From assembly GCF_905163445.1 (NCBI RefSeq), contig NC_053181.1:7192001-7256000 (forward strand): 64,000 bases of DNA, in the 5' to 3' direction. The DNA comes from Pararge aegeria (lineage: Eukaryota > Arthropoda > Insecta > Lepidoptera > Nymphalidae). The translations under genes and the position numbers were made by a program. Positions 54,101 to 57,872 of this stretch are shown in pieces (the first letter of the stretch is position 1; every line of letters starts with the position of its first letter). Under the pieces are notes generated by a model. It did no database searches and was not told the origin of the DNA. It worked only from the letters and a program-made list of their open reading frames with translations.

Positions 54101-55806
54101 GCCGTCTGTTGCATAGATACCTACGCATTTACATTTTCCATTCAGGAGAACTCTTTTCTTCTTGTATTATGTCCTATTCTTGATTTAACATTCATTTTGT
54201 TTGTGCATGTCTGTCTCTATGACCTCTGCGCGACGACGCGCCTAAGTTGGCCCTAGCCGGGCGTAACTTCAGTAGACTGATCATTCCTAGGTAGATATAT
54301 TAAGAATTTTATATCCTAGATGTAGCATAGCACTATCTACACCTAAATCAAAACAACATACTTATAAAGTTTTATCTTTTTTTTTATATTAAGACTGAGG
54401 GTCATAAAATTGTTGACTTGTTTATTATATTATAAGTTTTATAGGTATAGTACTTTTTTAATTAATTTACTTAATAATACAGTAATATCAAAGCTTTGGG
54501 ACTGATGGTAGTACACATCAGCGTCTAAAGCTGTCTTTCTCTAGTTTAGTGTAATTTACCTATAAATATTATTTTCCCACTAAGTTGATTGTTTACTTAC
54601 AGGTGTAAAATATCTATTGGCGCGCCTCTGCGGTATAATGTGACCATCAATTTAGTTATTTCTGAATTGAGTGAGTGAGTTTTATTACATATATTAGGCA
54701 TAAAGGAAATATGCAACCACACCAAATATGTCTTTAGTTTTCATTCAAATCCTGTAATTATTATCAATAATAAAATAATTAAAATAATAAGAAATATATT
54801 AATATTAACTAAGATTGGTCAGTATTTTGACCAATTTACAGTGATCTATGTGACCATAGCATGTAACTGGGTTGAAATATAGACAAATCCCATAATATTG
54901 TTGTAGTGCATCCATAAGTATTTTTGAGAAATATTAATTTTACTAACTCAAAACTCATTTTCTGTGTTGTTTATTATTATATTCAACTTTTTCATTTCTC
55001 ACCTAAAGATTTATGTGTGGCAAGAAACTCTTTATCCAAGTTCTACCCAAATTTAAACATTTGTTAAAATTAATATTGGCCTTTAGAGGAAAATCGATAG
55101 TGAAGCTGTTTTACAGAAGATAGTAGTCTTCTGTATAACTCAAACAAGAACTAAATAAAACTACTTCTACCCCAAATTATGCATCCACTGTATGCTTACC
55201 CACCAGTAAAATCAGTATGGAAACATTTTGCATCATACTAAGCTAGCCTTCTAGTTTTCTATGAAGGCATTTATTTACCTTTTGACTACTTATAATTTAC
55301 TTAACATTGATCTAGATGTACCTATTTCATAAAGGGCATAACGGTTCAATTTACCAACACACTTCAACAACAGTCCATTTTCCAATGAAAGTATGCATGA
55401 AAACAGCAAAACAAACATTATAAATAAAATTAAAAAAAAAAAAAATTGTTGAAATTAATTTAAATTATTTGTGTTACTTTGGTGCTGTTACTCTGGATGG
55501 AAGGCGCGGTTACACTCAATTTATTTAAAATTTAAATGCATTAAAATCTTTAAAAGCTGCACTTTCGAGATGAAACTTTTTTTTAAACAAGTTCTTTTTT
55601 GAAACGTTATCATATGAATTATTGCAATTTCAATTTGAAAATGTAATGTAATAGGTACTCGCGTTTATCATAATATTCACCTCTTCCAAAGCGTTGATAG
55701 TTTGCCGGCATTGTGGTATACGCGAAACAAACGTAGAAGTGGTTGGCGAACTGTAATCCTCTCGAGTTTCGTCAATAAATTCACCGATACCAATAAGACC
55801 CGGCAT
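1..55806 (-). CDS. Asap: ASAP Arf GTPase-activating protein, 5-prime seven coding exons (gene continues past left edge)
   Basis: Join on the minus strand: 55681-55806, 42961-43033, 34283-34431, 15853-16107, 5527-5772, 3520-3781, 190-414. Every junction is GT-AG and all phases agree, giving 445 residues plus one base of the next codon. The order of domains is that of ASAP proteins: BAR (about 1-283), PH (about 307-404) and the start of ArfGAP with C438-x2-C441. The rest of the zinc finger, its catalytic Arg, the ankyrin repeats and any SH3 domain lie outside the window. ASAP proteins bind phosphoinositide membranes through BAR-PH and stimulate GTP hydrolysis on Arf GTPases, acting in Golgi, endosome and junction or adhesion dynamics. 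Alignment with mammalian ASAP1 from memory is clear in every exon. The start ATG has an in-frame TAG 24 nt upstream. Introns total over 54 kb of the span and contain only repeats and unrecognised sequence. Confidence 0.95.
190..414 (-). CDS. Asap: ASAP coding exon 7 (end of PH, start of ArfGAP)
   Basis: It encodes residues 371-445 plus one base. The PH domain ends with YNRTYHFQAEDE and the invariant Trp388 of the C-terminal helix. The ArfGAP domain then begins with SIIRAVRSLPGNQVCADCG, giving zinc ligands C438 and C441. The acceptor is TGTTTCAG and the donor is GTAAGT. The next exon, carrying the other two cysteines and the arginine finger, is left of the window. Confidence 0.94.
509..629 (-). 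mobile_element. SINE family A fragment
   Basis: It contains CATTATCAA, CCCACTACA, GGCACGGGTCTCCTC, TTAGTCCACCACACTG and TGTAGACTTCAC, matching the other SINE A copies in the window. Confidence 0.7.
719..805 (+). repeat. Dispersed repeat family D fragment
   Basis: It shares AACAATTATTCATTGTA, then ACATC..GAGGATGCTCCG and GGGCGAAACGTGCGTA with the copy at 10796-10990. It is truncated soon after. Confidence 0.65.
1181..1430 (-). mobile_element. SINE family A, nearly full body
   Basis: From ATCATCAACCCATTACAGG through GGTAGACTTCACACGCCGTTG and TTTAAGCAAGTGATATT to CATAACTCCGAAAAGTCAG. In reverse complement this is the body and tail of a tRNA-derived SINE; the tRNA head is missing. Confidence 0.75.
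2348..2575 (-). mobile_element. SINE family A, degenerate copy
   Basis: CATCATTACCGGGCCGGCTC, ACGGGTCTGCACTCAGAATT, TTTGTAGACTTTGCACCC and AAAGCAAGTAATATTTAA align in order with the copies at 1181-1430 and 19290-19905. There are many point changes. Confidence 0.65.
3520..3781 (-). CDS. Asap: ASAP coding exon 6 (PH domain, first half)
   Basis: It encodes residues 284-370 plus the first base of Tyr371. After an AAAAVGGYSLHQLQG linker come the PH strands with SGYLLKKSEG, a basic VRRVWQKRRCRV strand that would contact phosphoinositide, and VNLLTCQIKVASEDKRAFDL. The acceptor is TACTTTAG and the donor is GTAAGT. Phase 0 in, phase 1 out. A 103-codon open frame that overlaps here is a wrong-frame shadow. 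Confidence 0.94.
3782..5526 (-). other. ASAP intron 5
   Basis: About 1.75 kb, AT-rich, without a repeat I recognise except a short perfect hairpin at 5207-5231. A 97-codon minus-strand open frame at 4678-4971 resembles no family I know and has no supporting context. Confidence 0.8.
5527..5772 (-). CDS. Asap: ASAP coding exon 5 (end of BAR)
   Basis: It encodes residues 202-283, from YLIKFNDIKTKKGIELLQHL through NYFQDGLKTIEHF to RNMLRAATPQDRE. The match to ASAP1 YLIKVNEIKTKKGVDLLQ and FFQDGLKT is near-exact. The acceptor follows a T-run (TTTTTTTCAG) and the donor is GTAATT. It is the last BAR helix plus part of the linker to the PH domain. Phases 0 and 0, 82 codons. Confidence 0.95.
8666..8735. 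repeat. Perfect hairpin, 32-bp arms, 6-nt loop
   Basis: The arm starting AGGAGGATTTGCCTACAATC and ending ACGCTGGAC is followed by AGACGA and then its exact reverse complement. There are no mismatches. Confidence 0.85.
8729..8796 (+). repeat. 68-bp direct repeat, copy 1
   Basis: Identical over 68 bases to 9636-9703 (starts TGAAAGGGTTAAGCCTTATA, ends AACAATGACCTAT). No mismatch, in a region where other repeats are heavily diverged. Confidence 0.9.
9636..9703 (+). repeat. 68-bp direct repeat, copy 2
   Basis: Exact copy of 8729-8796, offset by 907 bp. It is followed by another diverged family C copy at 9735-9960. Confidence 0.9.
9735..9960 (+). repeat. Dispersed repeat family C, second copy
   Basis: GACCACTGTTCCACTAAATG, CATAATCACCACTCTAGGAA, GACGGGTTGATCGCAGTAAA, GTCAACTGTATTCTGCTATG and GTTGTCACCACACGGC match family C. 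It is immediately followed by three spaced units of CATCGATGCTCAC (about 9970-10020). Confidence 0.6.
10573..10722 (+). repeat. Dispersed repeat family E
   Basis: GAGGAGGTTCTCGACTCGAC, TGTATGTTTTTTTTTGTATA and GAACCGATTTTAATTATTTT. The same start occurs at 50070. Confidence 0.6.
10796..10990 (+). repeat. Dispersed repeat family D, longest copy
   Basis: AACAATTATTCATTGTAAAG, CAACATCTCCTGAGGACGCT, GGAGCGAAACGTGCGTAGAG, ATTGCCGAAGATCTGTTTAG, AATTACACCATACAGATTCT and CTTTTCGCGGACTATAGCG. It is shared with 719-805 and, inverted, with 59985-60195; a short piece lies at 19985-20015. Confidence 0.7.
12950..13098 (+). mobile_element. RTE-type non-LTR retrotransposon 3-prime end, degenerate
   Basis: GGGTGGATAGACGACATCAA, AGCGGCCCAGGACTATAG, TACGTCCAGCGGTGGACGTC and a GAT-repeat tail match the coding end of the element at 34079-34222 in the opposite orientation. 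Stops interrupt the frame. Confidence 0.65.
13634..13650 (+). repeat. CTT trinucleotide microsatellite between direct repeats
   Basis: Six CTT-type units flanked on both sides by AGTACTATACAT. Confidence 0.8.
14290..14345 (+). repeat. CA/GA-rich low-complexity tract
   Basis: Purine-rich ACACAAACACAAAGAGACAA-type sequence with few other bases. Confidence 0.7.
15853..16107 (-). CDS. Asap: ASAP coding exon 4 (BAR)
   Basis: It encodes residues 117-201: MQNINNIVMFPVDSLLKGDL, then a Lys/Glu-rich helix, then EMEKERRLFQLQMCE. This is the most conserved BAR stretch of ASAP, with DSLLKGDL, the GDL repeat, KPFDKA and EIA-EMEKERRLFQLQMCE. The acceptor is TCCTCAG and the donor is GTGAGT. Phases are 0 and 0 over 85 codons. 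Confidence 0.95.
19290..19905 (-). mobile_element. SINE family A split by an insertion (about 19435-19757)
   Basis: The first part (19290-19434) holds CCCATTATCGGCCCACTACA to GATAGACTTCACTCGGCC. The second part (about 19758-19905) resumes with GATGTTTTTCTTTACCG, AAAGCAAGTGATATT, CGCACATAACTCCG-like sequence and the reverse B box (GGGGCTCGAACTCGG). The intervening 320 bp carries a GAAGAAGAAG and ATAAATA tract and is of unknown origin. Confidence 0.7.
20130..20385 (+). mobile_element. SINE family A, plus orientation
   Basis: B-box-like GAGTTCGATCACCG, then ATGCAATTAAAAAATACTTG, CATAATGTTCTGAAAGGCGT, GAGGAGACCCGTTCACGG and GTGGGCCAGTAAAGGATTGA, with an AATGATGAATG end. The order is that of the family read from the tRNA head. 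Confidence 0.7.
21980..22085 (+). repeat. Repeat pair member 1 (with 22704-22809)
   Basis: ATGTATCCC, GAAACAATGA, TCTAATTAAG, AGCACGTGCGTGCTCTGTTC and TGAATGCAAATTATC recur in order 724 bp downstream. Confidence 0.65.
22255..22400 (+). repeat. Dispersed repeat family G
   Basis: CATGTGTCTGTAATTACACC, AGCAACCCATGCCCTTCGGA, GCGGAACAAAGCAACACGCT, TGGTGGCAGAAATAAGCATA and CTCAGGCGAGC. The same order is seen at 35775-36000 and, inverted, at 42190-42430. Confidence 0.6.
22704..22809 (+). repeat. Repeat pair member 2, with an 18-bp perfect palindrome
   Basis: It matches 21980-22085 with about a quarter of bases changed. AGAGCACGCGCGTGCTCT at 22756-22773 is self-complementary; in member 1 it is decayed. 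Confidence 0.65.
23895..24100 (-). mobile_element. SINE family B, body
   Basis: TTAACCCTTGACTGCAATTT, CACCTGGTGGCTAAGTGATG, CAGTCCAAGATGG, CTAAATCGCTTAGCGGCACG and GTCGGTACGTAACTAGC. The reverse complement continues the family whose tRNA-like head is seen at 30885. Confidence 0.7.
25859..26012. repeat. Subterminal CAAGAC-type repeat cluster, left end of hAT
   Basis: Many copies of GGTCTTG or CAAGACC, first in one orientation and then the other, so part of it folds back (TCTTGGTCTTGTTCTTGCG, then its complement). Variants are CAAGAC, CAAGAA and GCAAGACTCTTGC. Confidence 0.85.
26457..26672 (+). pseudogene. hAT transposase C-terminal dimerisation domain remnant
   Basis: About 70 codons remain open to the stop. 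They include WW near the start, YPILSKMARDFLSIPATSVP, AERLFSKA, RNRLS and LLCINSW, which are the conserved blocks of the hAT C-terminal dimerisation domain. The DNA-binding and catalytic parts are missing and there is no start codon of its own. It is the tail of the transposase of the surrounding hAT element. Confidence 0.88.
27100..27235. repeat. Subterminal CAAGAC-type repeat cluster, right end of hAT
   Basis: Three blocks of GCAAGACCAAGACCAAGAC separated by short unique spacers, then a reverse unit TCTTGTTCTTGC just inside the terminal repeat. It mirrors the left cluster. Confidence 0.85.
27345..27416 (-). mobile_element. SINE family A fragment
   Basis: It contains ATCGGCCCACTGCAGGG, CTCAGAATGAGAAGG and CAGGCCTAAGTC, the 3-prime part of SINE A in reverse. 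It is cut short by SINE C beginning at 27422. Confidence 0.7.
27422..27684 (+). mobile_element. tRNA-derived SINE, family C (Metulj-like)
   Basis: The head has an A box (TGGCGCAGTGG, 27429-27439) and a B box (GGTTCGATTCC, 27473-27483). The body carries TGTTTTTCAGTGTCTGGGTG, then TCATCAGTCATCTTAGTACC and GCTACGCTTACTTTGGGGC, and it ends in a TTTA-repeat tail. It resembles the abundant butterfly SINEs called Metulj as I remember them. It is inserted beside a SINE A fragment. Confidence 0.85.
29240..29272 (+). repeat. LINE or SINE 3-prime end with CATT repeats
   Basis: TTTACAATAAAGTGTATTTC then repeated ATTC. The same end occurs at 46885-46955. Confidence 0.6.
29885..30055 (+). repeat. Helitron- or RTE-like dispersed repeat fragment
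   Basis: CTTATATTATTATGTTTTTG, TTTGTCCTTACTTTACGCTC, AACTAAGCAACCGATCGCCT and ACATAGGCTACTTTTTATCA, the plus orientation of the family at 37985-38205. Confidence 0.5.
30885..31065 (+). mobile_element. SINE family B, tRNA-like head and start of body
   Basis: A-box-like TGGCACAGCAGTGAGCGCG and degenerate B box GGTTTTATCCC (30938-30948), then CTCTATTTTGCTCTAGTCTG, GAGAGGCGTCGGAAG and ACCATCCTACCGACAAAGAC. It breaks off at about 31065. Confidence 0.7.
32311..32340 (+). repeat. GTAG tetranucleotide microsatellite
   Basis: About seven exact GTAG units in a row. Confidence 0.9.
32505..33290 (+). mobile_element. 5-prime-truncated LINE with reverse transcriptase tail and 3-prime UTR
   Basis: An open frame runs to TAA at 32934, then a 3-prime UTR with TGGCAGAGATCGCTATTAAG, CGATAAGGCCGCC and AATAAA (33267-33272), ending in an AAT-rich tail at about 33290. 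The 3-prime UTR block around GATCGCT and CGATAAGGCCGCC is one I have seen in lepidopteran LINEs. Confidence 0.8.
32512..32934 (+). pseudogene. LINE reverse transcriptase C-terminal fragment
   Basis: About 140 uninterrupted codons with LERLQNLAIRFIFGL, VSVFRKLKWLPIRRRRD, TPSYLKEKF, RSFSVRAVELWNALPLSIR and a closing IFKRAVKAH. These are the signature blocks of the region after the RT fingers and palm in Jockey/CR1-like LINEs. The RT catalytic motif and endonuclease are absent. The open frame continues upstream to 32443 but that part has no resemblance. No stop or frameshift, so the insertion may be fairly young. Confidence 0.82.
34079..34222 (-). mobile_element. RTE-type endonuclease-reverse transcriptase, C-terminal end
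   Basis: On the minus strand it encodes TRWTDDIKRVAGSRWIQAAQ, then NRGTWNSLQKTYVQQWTSIG and a TGA stop at 34098-34100, followed by a GAT-repeat tail. This is the typical end of RTE-clade ORFs (RWxDDI-K-VAG-RW, AQxR, VQQW). It is a 5-prime-truncated, dead insertion just downstream of ASAP exon 3 in the transcript. Confidence 0.8.
34283..34431 (-). CDS. Asap: ASAP coding exon 3 (BAR)
   Basis: It completes Ala67 (G|CA) and encodes residues 68-116, from HVDNEMYLSRALERLGGN to FFKFAVVTKELSALMKTL. The aligned ASAP1 segment has LGTAFVKFSTLTKELSTLL. The acceptor is CTGTTTAG and the donor is GTTAGT. It enters at phase 1 and leaves at phase 0. Confidence 0.93.
34754..34810. repeat. Hairpin, 26-nt arms with two mismatches, 5-nt loop
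   Basis: Arms 34754-34779 and 34785-34810, containing CCCAAGATT and ACTGAAGAG with their complements. The loop is TATAC. It lies about 320 nt upstream of ASAP exon 3 on the transcribed strand. Confidence 0.75.
35285..35328. repeat. Perfect hairpin, 20-bp arms, 4-nt loop
   Basis: AAAAGAAACCCCATATACAT, loop AGAT, then the exact reverse complement. Confidence 0.85.
35775..36000 (+). repeat. Dispersed repeat family G
   Basis: ACCTGATGGAAAGTCGAGAA, CCATCGCCTATAATGTCG, GTGTAATTAAATCAGCAACC, ACGCCCTTCAGAACGGAACA and CAATGCTGCTTAGCGGTGGT. A 72-codon reverse open frame here is the repeat only. Confidence 0.6.
36188..36697 (+). mobile_element. Helitron-like non-autonomous element with TCCCTA array at its start
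   Basis: It begins with seven exact TCCCTA units (36188-36229), goes on AATGTTATAAATGTCAATG, TTTGTTTGTTACGCTTTCAC and AACCGATCCTCATGAAACTT, and ends GTCGTGGGCAACAGCTAG at 36697. The 5-prime flank is A and the next base after CTAG is T, as for Helitron insertion between A and T. There is no coding capacity. Confidence 0.65.
37985..38205 (-). repeat. Helitron- or RTE-like dispersed repeat fragment
   Basis: CCTGGAATAAAAAGTAGCCT, TCTATGCCAAAAATCAAGTT, GATTGGTTTC and GAAGGACAAACAAACAC-like sequence, a common insect repeat in reverse orientation. Related fragments lie at about 29885-30055 and 52900-53035. Class uncertain. Confidence 0.5.
41822..41854. repeat. Perfect hairpin, 15-bp arms, 3-nt loop
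   Basis: ATCAATAAACAAATA, GTT, then the reverse complement. AT-rich, so a chance or slippage origin is possible. Confidence 0.7.
42190..42430 (-). repeat. Dispersed repeat family G, inverted
   Basis: CGTCCGGGGCAGTTCTACCG, CATGCTTATTTTTGCCGGCA, TTGCTTTGTTCCGGTCTGGA, GGGCGTGGTTGCCAGTGTAA and TTACTCGCATATCG are the reverse complement of family G blocks. Confidence 0.6.
42961..43033 (-). CDS. Asap: ASAP coding exon 2 (BAR)
   Basis: A 73-nt exon encodes residues 43-66, reading TLDFDRDGLTKLKKAIKAI then HNSGN, plus the first base of an Ala codon. It corresponds to the ASAP1 stretch with LQKVKKSVKAI. The acceptor is TTTCAG and the donor is GTATGT. It is too short for ordinary ORF calling and was found by homology and phase. 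Phase 0 in, phase 1 out, fitting its neighbours. Confidence 0.93.
43485..43580 (-). mobile_element. SINE family B fragment
   Basis: ACGGCATCGTACCGGAAGGC, TAAATCGCTTGGTGGTTCG, TTGTCGGTAGTGTGGTAACT and AGCCACGGCCGAA match the family B body in reverse. Confidence 0.7.
44125..44486. mobile_element. Foldback element with long inverted arms
   Basis: The left arm (44125-44273) and right arm (44318-44486) are reverse complements over about 140 bp with roughly 10 percent mismatch. Shared blocks include ACTGTATTAATACCG at the ends, GTGGTTTATACATTAA, CCGATTTGTATTGTT and AATGAAGAAAATCTCCA near the loop. The right arm has about 35 extra bases. No coding capacity; target duplication not clear. Confidence 0.8.
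46008..46285 (+). mobile_element. SINE family A, best preserved copy
   Basis: From AAGTTTGAACCCCAGCACGC (degenerate B box) through ATCACTTGCTTCAACGGTG, GTCTACCAATCCGCACTAGG and GGAGGAGACCCGTGCTC to GTGGGCCGGTAATGAGTTGA. It overlaps an 88-codon open frame that is only the SINE read through. Confidence 0.8.
46885..46955 (+). repeat. LINE or SINE 3-prime end with TTTCA pentamer tail
   Basis: TGTACAATAAAGTGTATTTT followed by about ten TTTCA-type units. The terminal TACAATAAAGTGTATT is shared with 29240-29272, so both derive from one family whose 3-prime end generates microsatellites. Confidence 0.65.
49308..49322 (+). promoter_or_regulatory. CTCF-like motif in unit 1 of the duplication
   Basis: ACAGGTGGCGCTGTA contains AGGTGGCGC, which agrees with the insect CTCF core. 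Function not shown. Confidence 0.35.
49838..49852 (+). promoter_or_regulatory. CTCF-like motif in unit 2 of the duplication
   Basis: The same 15 bases as at 49308, unchanged although flanking sequence differs between the two units. Confidence 0.35.
50070..50150 (+). repeat. Dispersed repeat family E fragment
   Basis: GAGGAGGTTCTCAATTCGAT, TGTATTTTTTTTAAATTATG, matching the start of 10573-10722. It lies right after the tandem duplication at 49060-50050. Confidence 0.55.
50190..50300 (+). repeat. Dispersed repeat family G, 5-prime fragment
   Basis: ATTGATGGCCCATCTGATAG, TAAGTGGAAAACCATCGCCT and ATAACGATGGAG match the start of the 35775 copy. Confidence 0.5.
51680..51728. repeat. Perfect hairpin, 18-bp arms, 13-nt loop
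   Basis: TGCAATAGATATTATCAA, loop ATGTCCCGGACAA, then the exact reverse complement. It is followed at once by a second hairpin at 51729. Confidence 0.8.
51729..51777. repeat. Hairpin, 21-bp arms with one mismatch, 7-nt loop
   Basis: The arm starting TTGAAAAAATGTAACTAAAA and ending in C pairs with 51757-51777; the loop is CATAGAG. It abuts the hairpin at 51680-51728. Confidence 0.8.
52131..52308 (+). repeat. Tandem duplication of an 87-bp unit
   Basis: Units at 52131-52217 and 52218-52308 share ACAAGCG, AAAAGATATAAACAAT, CGTGTGCAACC, AATAGT, AAGCAC and TAAATATGATAAAA. Unit 2 differs at about 12 positions and by a few inserted bases. The segment before 52131 may be a third decayed unit. Confidence 0.8.
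52736..52783. repeat. Perfect palindrome, 23-bp arms, 2-nt loop
   Basis: The arm ATTAAATTAAAGTCAGAGG-TACG is followed by CA and its exact reverse complement. Immediately after come a reversed B-box-like stretch (GGGGATCGAACTTGG) and CTTAGCCACTAAGATA, so it joins a SINE A head in reverse. Confidence 0.85.
52900..53035 (-). repeat. Helitron- or RTE-like dispersed repeat fragment
   Basis: ATCTATGCAAAAAAGTACGT, CAATCCGTTACCC, GTGAAAGACGGACAAACATA and TTTATAATATTAAAAGGGAT, matching the reverse orientation of the same family. Confidence 0.5.
53335..53575. repeat. Dispersed repeat family C, two copies head to head (foldback)
   Basis: A plus-orientation unit (ATCCACTGCTGGAATAAGGC, CATAATCACCAAATTGGGCA, GGAAAGAGAAGGGGATGGG, TTGATCTGCCATCACAAACG) is met by an inverted unit (GTGACGGCAGATCAGAGTAC, CGTCACCACCCCCTGCTCTTTCC). 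The two distal ends form imperfect arms of about 60 bp. Confidence 0.7.
55681..55806 (-). CDS. Asap: ASAP coding exon 1 (start codon)
   Basis: It encodes residues 1-42, beginning MPGLIGIGEFIDETRED and ending CRQTINALEE. This matches the ASAP1 N terminus after its variable leader, where the conserved core is EF-x2-E-T-x-E-D-Y-x-SPTTS. The donor GTGAAT follows Glu42 at phase 0. An in-frame TAG 24 nt upstream of the ATG supports this start. It forms the N-terminal BAR helix and opens the gene next to the divergent BLOC1S5 gene. Confidence 0.93.
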
Positions 55807-56047
55807 TATAACACAATTTGAATTGCACTAGAACAAAATCCCGAGAATAATTCGATTAAAACGATTACTACAGAAAACATTCATCAAAACACGCGATATA
55901 AAATGAACACATTTTGTAACCACTAATCACTTCTGCGCAAATAAAAACAATTTCGCATCTAAGTTTAACAAATAAACACATCCATCTCTGTAATCATGAA
56001 TGAACAAACTAATATAATCGAATGACATCGTTATACCTATTTGCAGA
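55807..56047. promoter_or_regulatory. Probable bidirectional promoter between ASAP and BLOC1S5
   Basis: The ASAP start codon (minus) and the proposed BLOC1S5 start codon (plus) face away from each other with only 241 bp between. Both 5-prime UTRs and core promoters must lie here, unless either gene has upstream non-coding exons. No clear TATA box was seen for either direction. The sequence just before the BLOC1S5 ATG (CTATTTGCAG at 56037-56046) looks like a splice acceptor, so a non-coding first exon is possible. The call rests on arrangement, not on a recognised motif. Confidence 0.5.
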
Positions 56048-56108
56048 ATGGAACGGCGAATGACCGTAGAGTCGATGTCGGTGAATGAGATGAATGGAAA
56101 TATACAGA
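56048..56108 (+). CDS. BLOC1S5: BLOC1S5 exon 1 (tentative)
   Basis: The next exon starts two bases into a codon, so the first coding exon must end at phase 1. The open frame from ATG at 56048 has a phase-1 donor at 56109 (A|GTATAG), giving MERRMTVESMSVNEMNGNIQ and then a Lys codon completed by exon 2. The donor is mediocre and the N terminus is not conserved enough to confirm. Another first exon further upstream is possible. Confidence 0.42.
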
Positions 56109-57870
56109 GTATAGAGAACTGTCAAGTCACAAGTGCTAATTATTATGAGTGCAAACGAGCCTTAGTGCTGCCAGAGGCTTACTATCTGGTTGCTCATTTC
56201 AAAATAACAATAATCAAATAGTTATTTTAAATGCTAAAAATGTAAATAAAATATAATTTGGCCATAGTTTGCTTCTTTTCATGAACTTTTTGACCTTAAT
56301 TGTGATATTAAAAATATTCCACTTTTTACTTTTTTTTCGAGGCTTCCGGTTTTCATAGACAAAGAAATGTTACAAGCGAGTTGCAACATTTTTCATTTTC
56401 AAAGACCATAGAACCTTAAGAATAATGACTGAACTGTCACGAGGTACGATCATTCGCCAATCTCTAATTATTTTGTGAATTTAGGTACCTATATTCGTTT
56501 CGATTTTTCCTATAGGTATGCTCTAAACGATTATTGACTTAAGGTGAAAATTGTGGTGCATCTGGAGTGGTGTTATTTTTCTTATGACCTCTATACATAT
56601 TTTGTATATTTTTGGTTCAAAAATATTTTTAATTTTTACAGAAATTAGTGAAGTCTGGTCAAGATTATTTGACCACCGACCCTTTCTCAGTGGTGAAATA
56701 AAATTCATGTTAAGAGAATTTGAGGTAATTAAACTACATAACAGTACTTATAGTCTAAGTAGGCACATCTATATAATAATACTAGACACAGTACTTAATT
56801 GAAAGCGTTTCCTTATTAGTTTACATGTTTTAATGTGTTAATATTGATAACTACAATCTGTAGGACACTTCATTGATCCTAGAAAAGTAAAAGTTGCATG
56901 CAGAAATTTGACATTCATGATGGATAAGAACAACTACTGAGTTTCTTACCATCTTCTTGGTGCCTTACAAACAATTTGATAACAATTGCTGATATTGGCA
57001 ATCTTTTATCAGAATTTTTAATTAATTTTATATTATCTAAAAACAAGGCATTTACCTGATTTACACCTGAAAACAACTTACATTAAATACTGAACATATT
57101 AAATGCATCAAAACTACTAACATAATTTCATGAAATTCCACAAAATTATTCTACCAATTCCAATTACTGGTGATTAACTGAATCCATTTAATTAAAACCT
57201 TTTAATATATAAGTTATTACTCTTACTAACAGAGAACTCAAATCAGTAATCTTCTTTCTTCTTTCTAAATTGTAGGAAAAACGAGGTGATAGAGAAGTTG
57301 AAAACTTGTTTGCAATCGTAGAAAACTTAACGGAAATCAAAGACACACAAGTAGAAAGAATATCAAAGAATTCAATTGCAGCACTACCTGTGTTAGCAGA
57401 AAAATTGGAGCAGGCATTAAAACTTTCCGACCAAATTGAAAAAGATTACCTGGAACTACAAAAGGTACAATATTTCAGAATATTTTTTTGAAAGTTATTT
57501 TATTTACTTTAGATAGTCTTTGGCATTTAGGGGGGCAGGCATTGTCAGTGGCAGTGGCATCTAGACAATGCTTGTTCTGAAGGCATATTAAACACAATGT
57601 AGAGTGCAGTCTATTTGGACCATACACAAAAGTTTTCTCAGGCTGCTAATGCAGTTTTTCACATTTAAAACATTAATGTCACATACCTTTCAGATTAATA
57701 AAGAAAAGAAAGCTAAGAACTTTGAGAAAAGACAGAAGGAATGGGATCAGTTTATTGATGATATGAACTTCAAGTGCCAAAGAATTGATAATACATTTGA
57801 AGAAAAAGAAGAGGAACTTAGAGACTTGTATGCTGACCTAAACCACAAGTTAAATATAACTAACAAATAA
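56048..57870 (+). CDS. BLOC1S5: BLOC1S5 / Muted, subunit 5 of BLOC-1, four exons
   Basis: Join 56048-56108 (tentative), 56642-56724, 57276-57464, 57694-57870 gives 169 residues, close to the 187 of the human protein. BLOC-1 is a cytosolic complex of small coiled-coil proteins needed for cargo sorting to lysosome-related organelles; in insects such genes affect pigment granules. Identity comes from SEVWSRLFDHRPFLSGEIKF (human GEIHSRLLDHRPVIQGE) and EKRGDREVENL (human EKRGLREMRVLENL), followed by long heptad-rich helices typical of BLOC-1 subunits. Splice phases from exon 2 onward are certain. The stop codon is 2 nt before the TMEM199 ATG, so both probably share an mRNA. Confidence 0.9.
56642..56724 (+). 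CDS. BLOC1S5: BLOC1S5 exon 2
   Basis: It encodes residues 22-48 with the family signature SRLFDHRP. The acceptor is ATTTTTACAG and the donor is GTAATT after Glu48. Phase 1 in, phase 0 out. Confidence 0.88.
57276..57464 (+). CDS. BLOC1S5: BLOC1S5 exon 3
   Basis: It encodes residues 49-111, starting EKRGDREVENLFAIVENL and continuing into a helical, Leu/Glu/Lys-rich stretch. The acceptor is AATTGTAG and the donor is GTACAA after Lys111. Phases 0 and 0, 63 codons. Confidence 0.9.
57694..57870 (+). CDS. BLOC1S5: BLOC1S5 exon 4 (terminal, shared with the TMEM199 start)
   Basis: It encodes residues 112-169, from INKEKKAKNFEKRQKEWDQF to the stop TAA at 57868-57870. The human counterpart also has a charged coiled coil with QWDNF. 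The acceptor is CCTTTCAG. No polyadenylation signal or splice site separates it from the TMEM199 ATG at 57873. Confidence 0.9.
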   Translation: MNKEKKAKNFEKRQKEWDQFIDDMNFKCQRIDNTFEEKEEELRDLYADLNHKLNITNK

Positions 57871-57872
57871 AC

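Larger units (their letters stand above)
43034..55680 (-). other. ASAP intron 1
   Basis: About 12.6 kb. It holds a SINE B piece (43485-43580), a foldback element (44125-44486), SINE A (46008-46285), a LINE tail with TTTCA repeats (46885-46955), a diverged tandem duplication (49060-50050), family E and G pieces (50070-50300), paired hairpins (51680-51777), an 87-bp tandem duplication (52131-52308), a 23-bp-arm palindrome (52736-52783) and a family C foldback (53335-53575). From about 54.3 to 55.6 kb it is AT-rich with nothing firmly recognised. First introns often hold regulatory DNA, but none is shown here. Confidence 0.8.
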
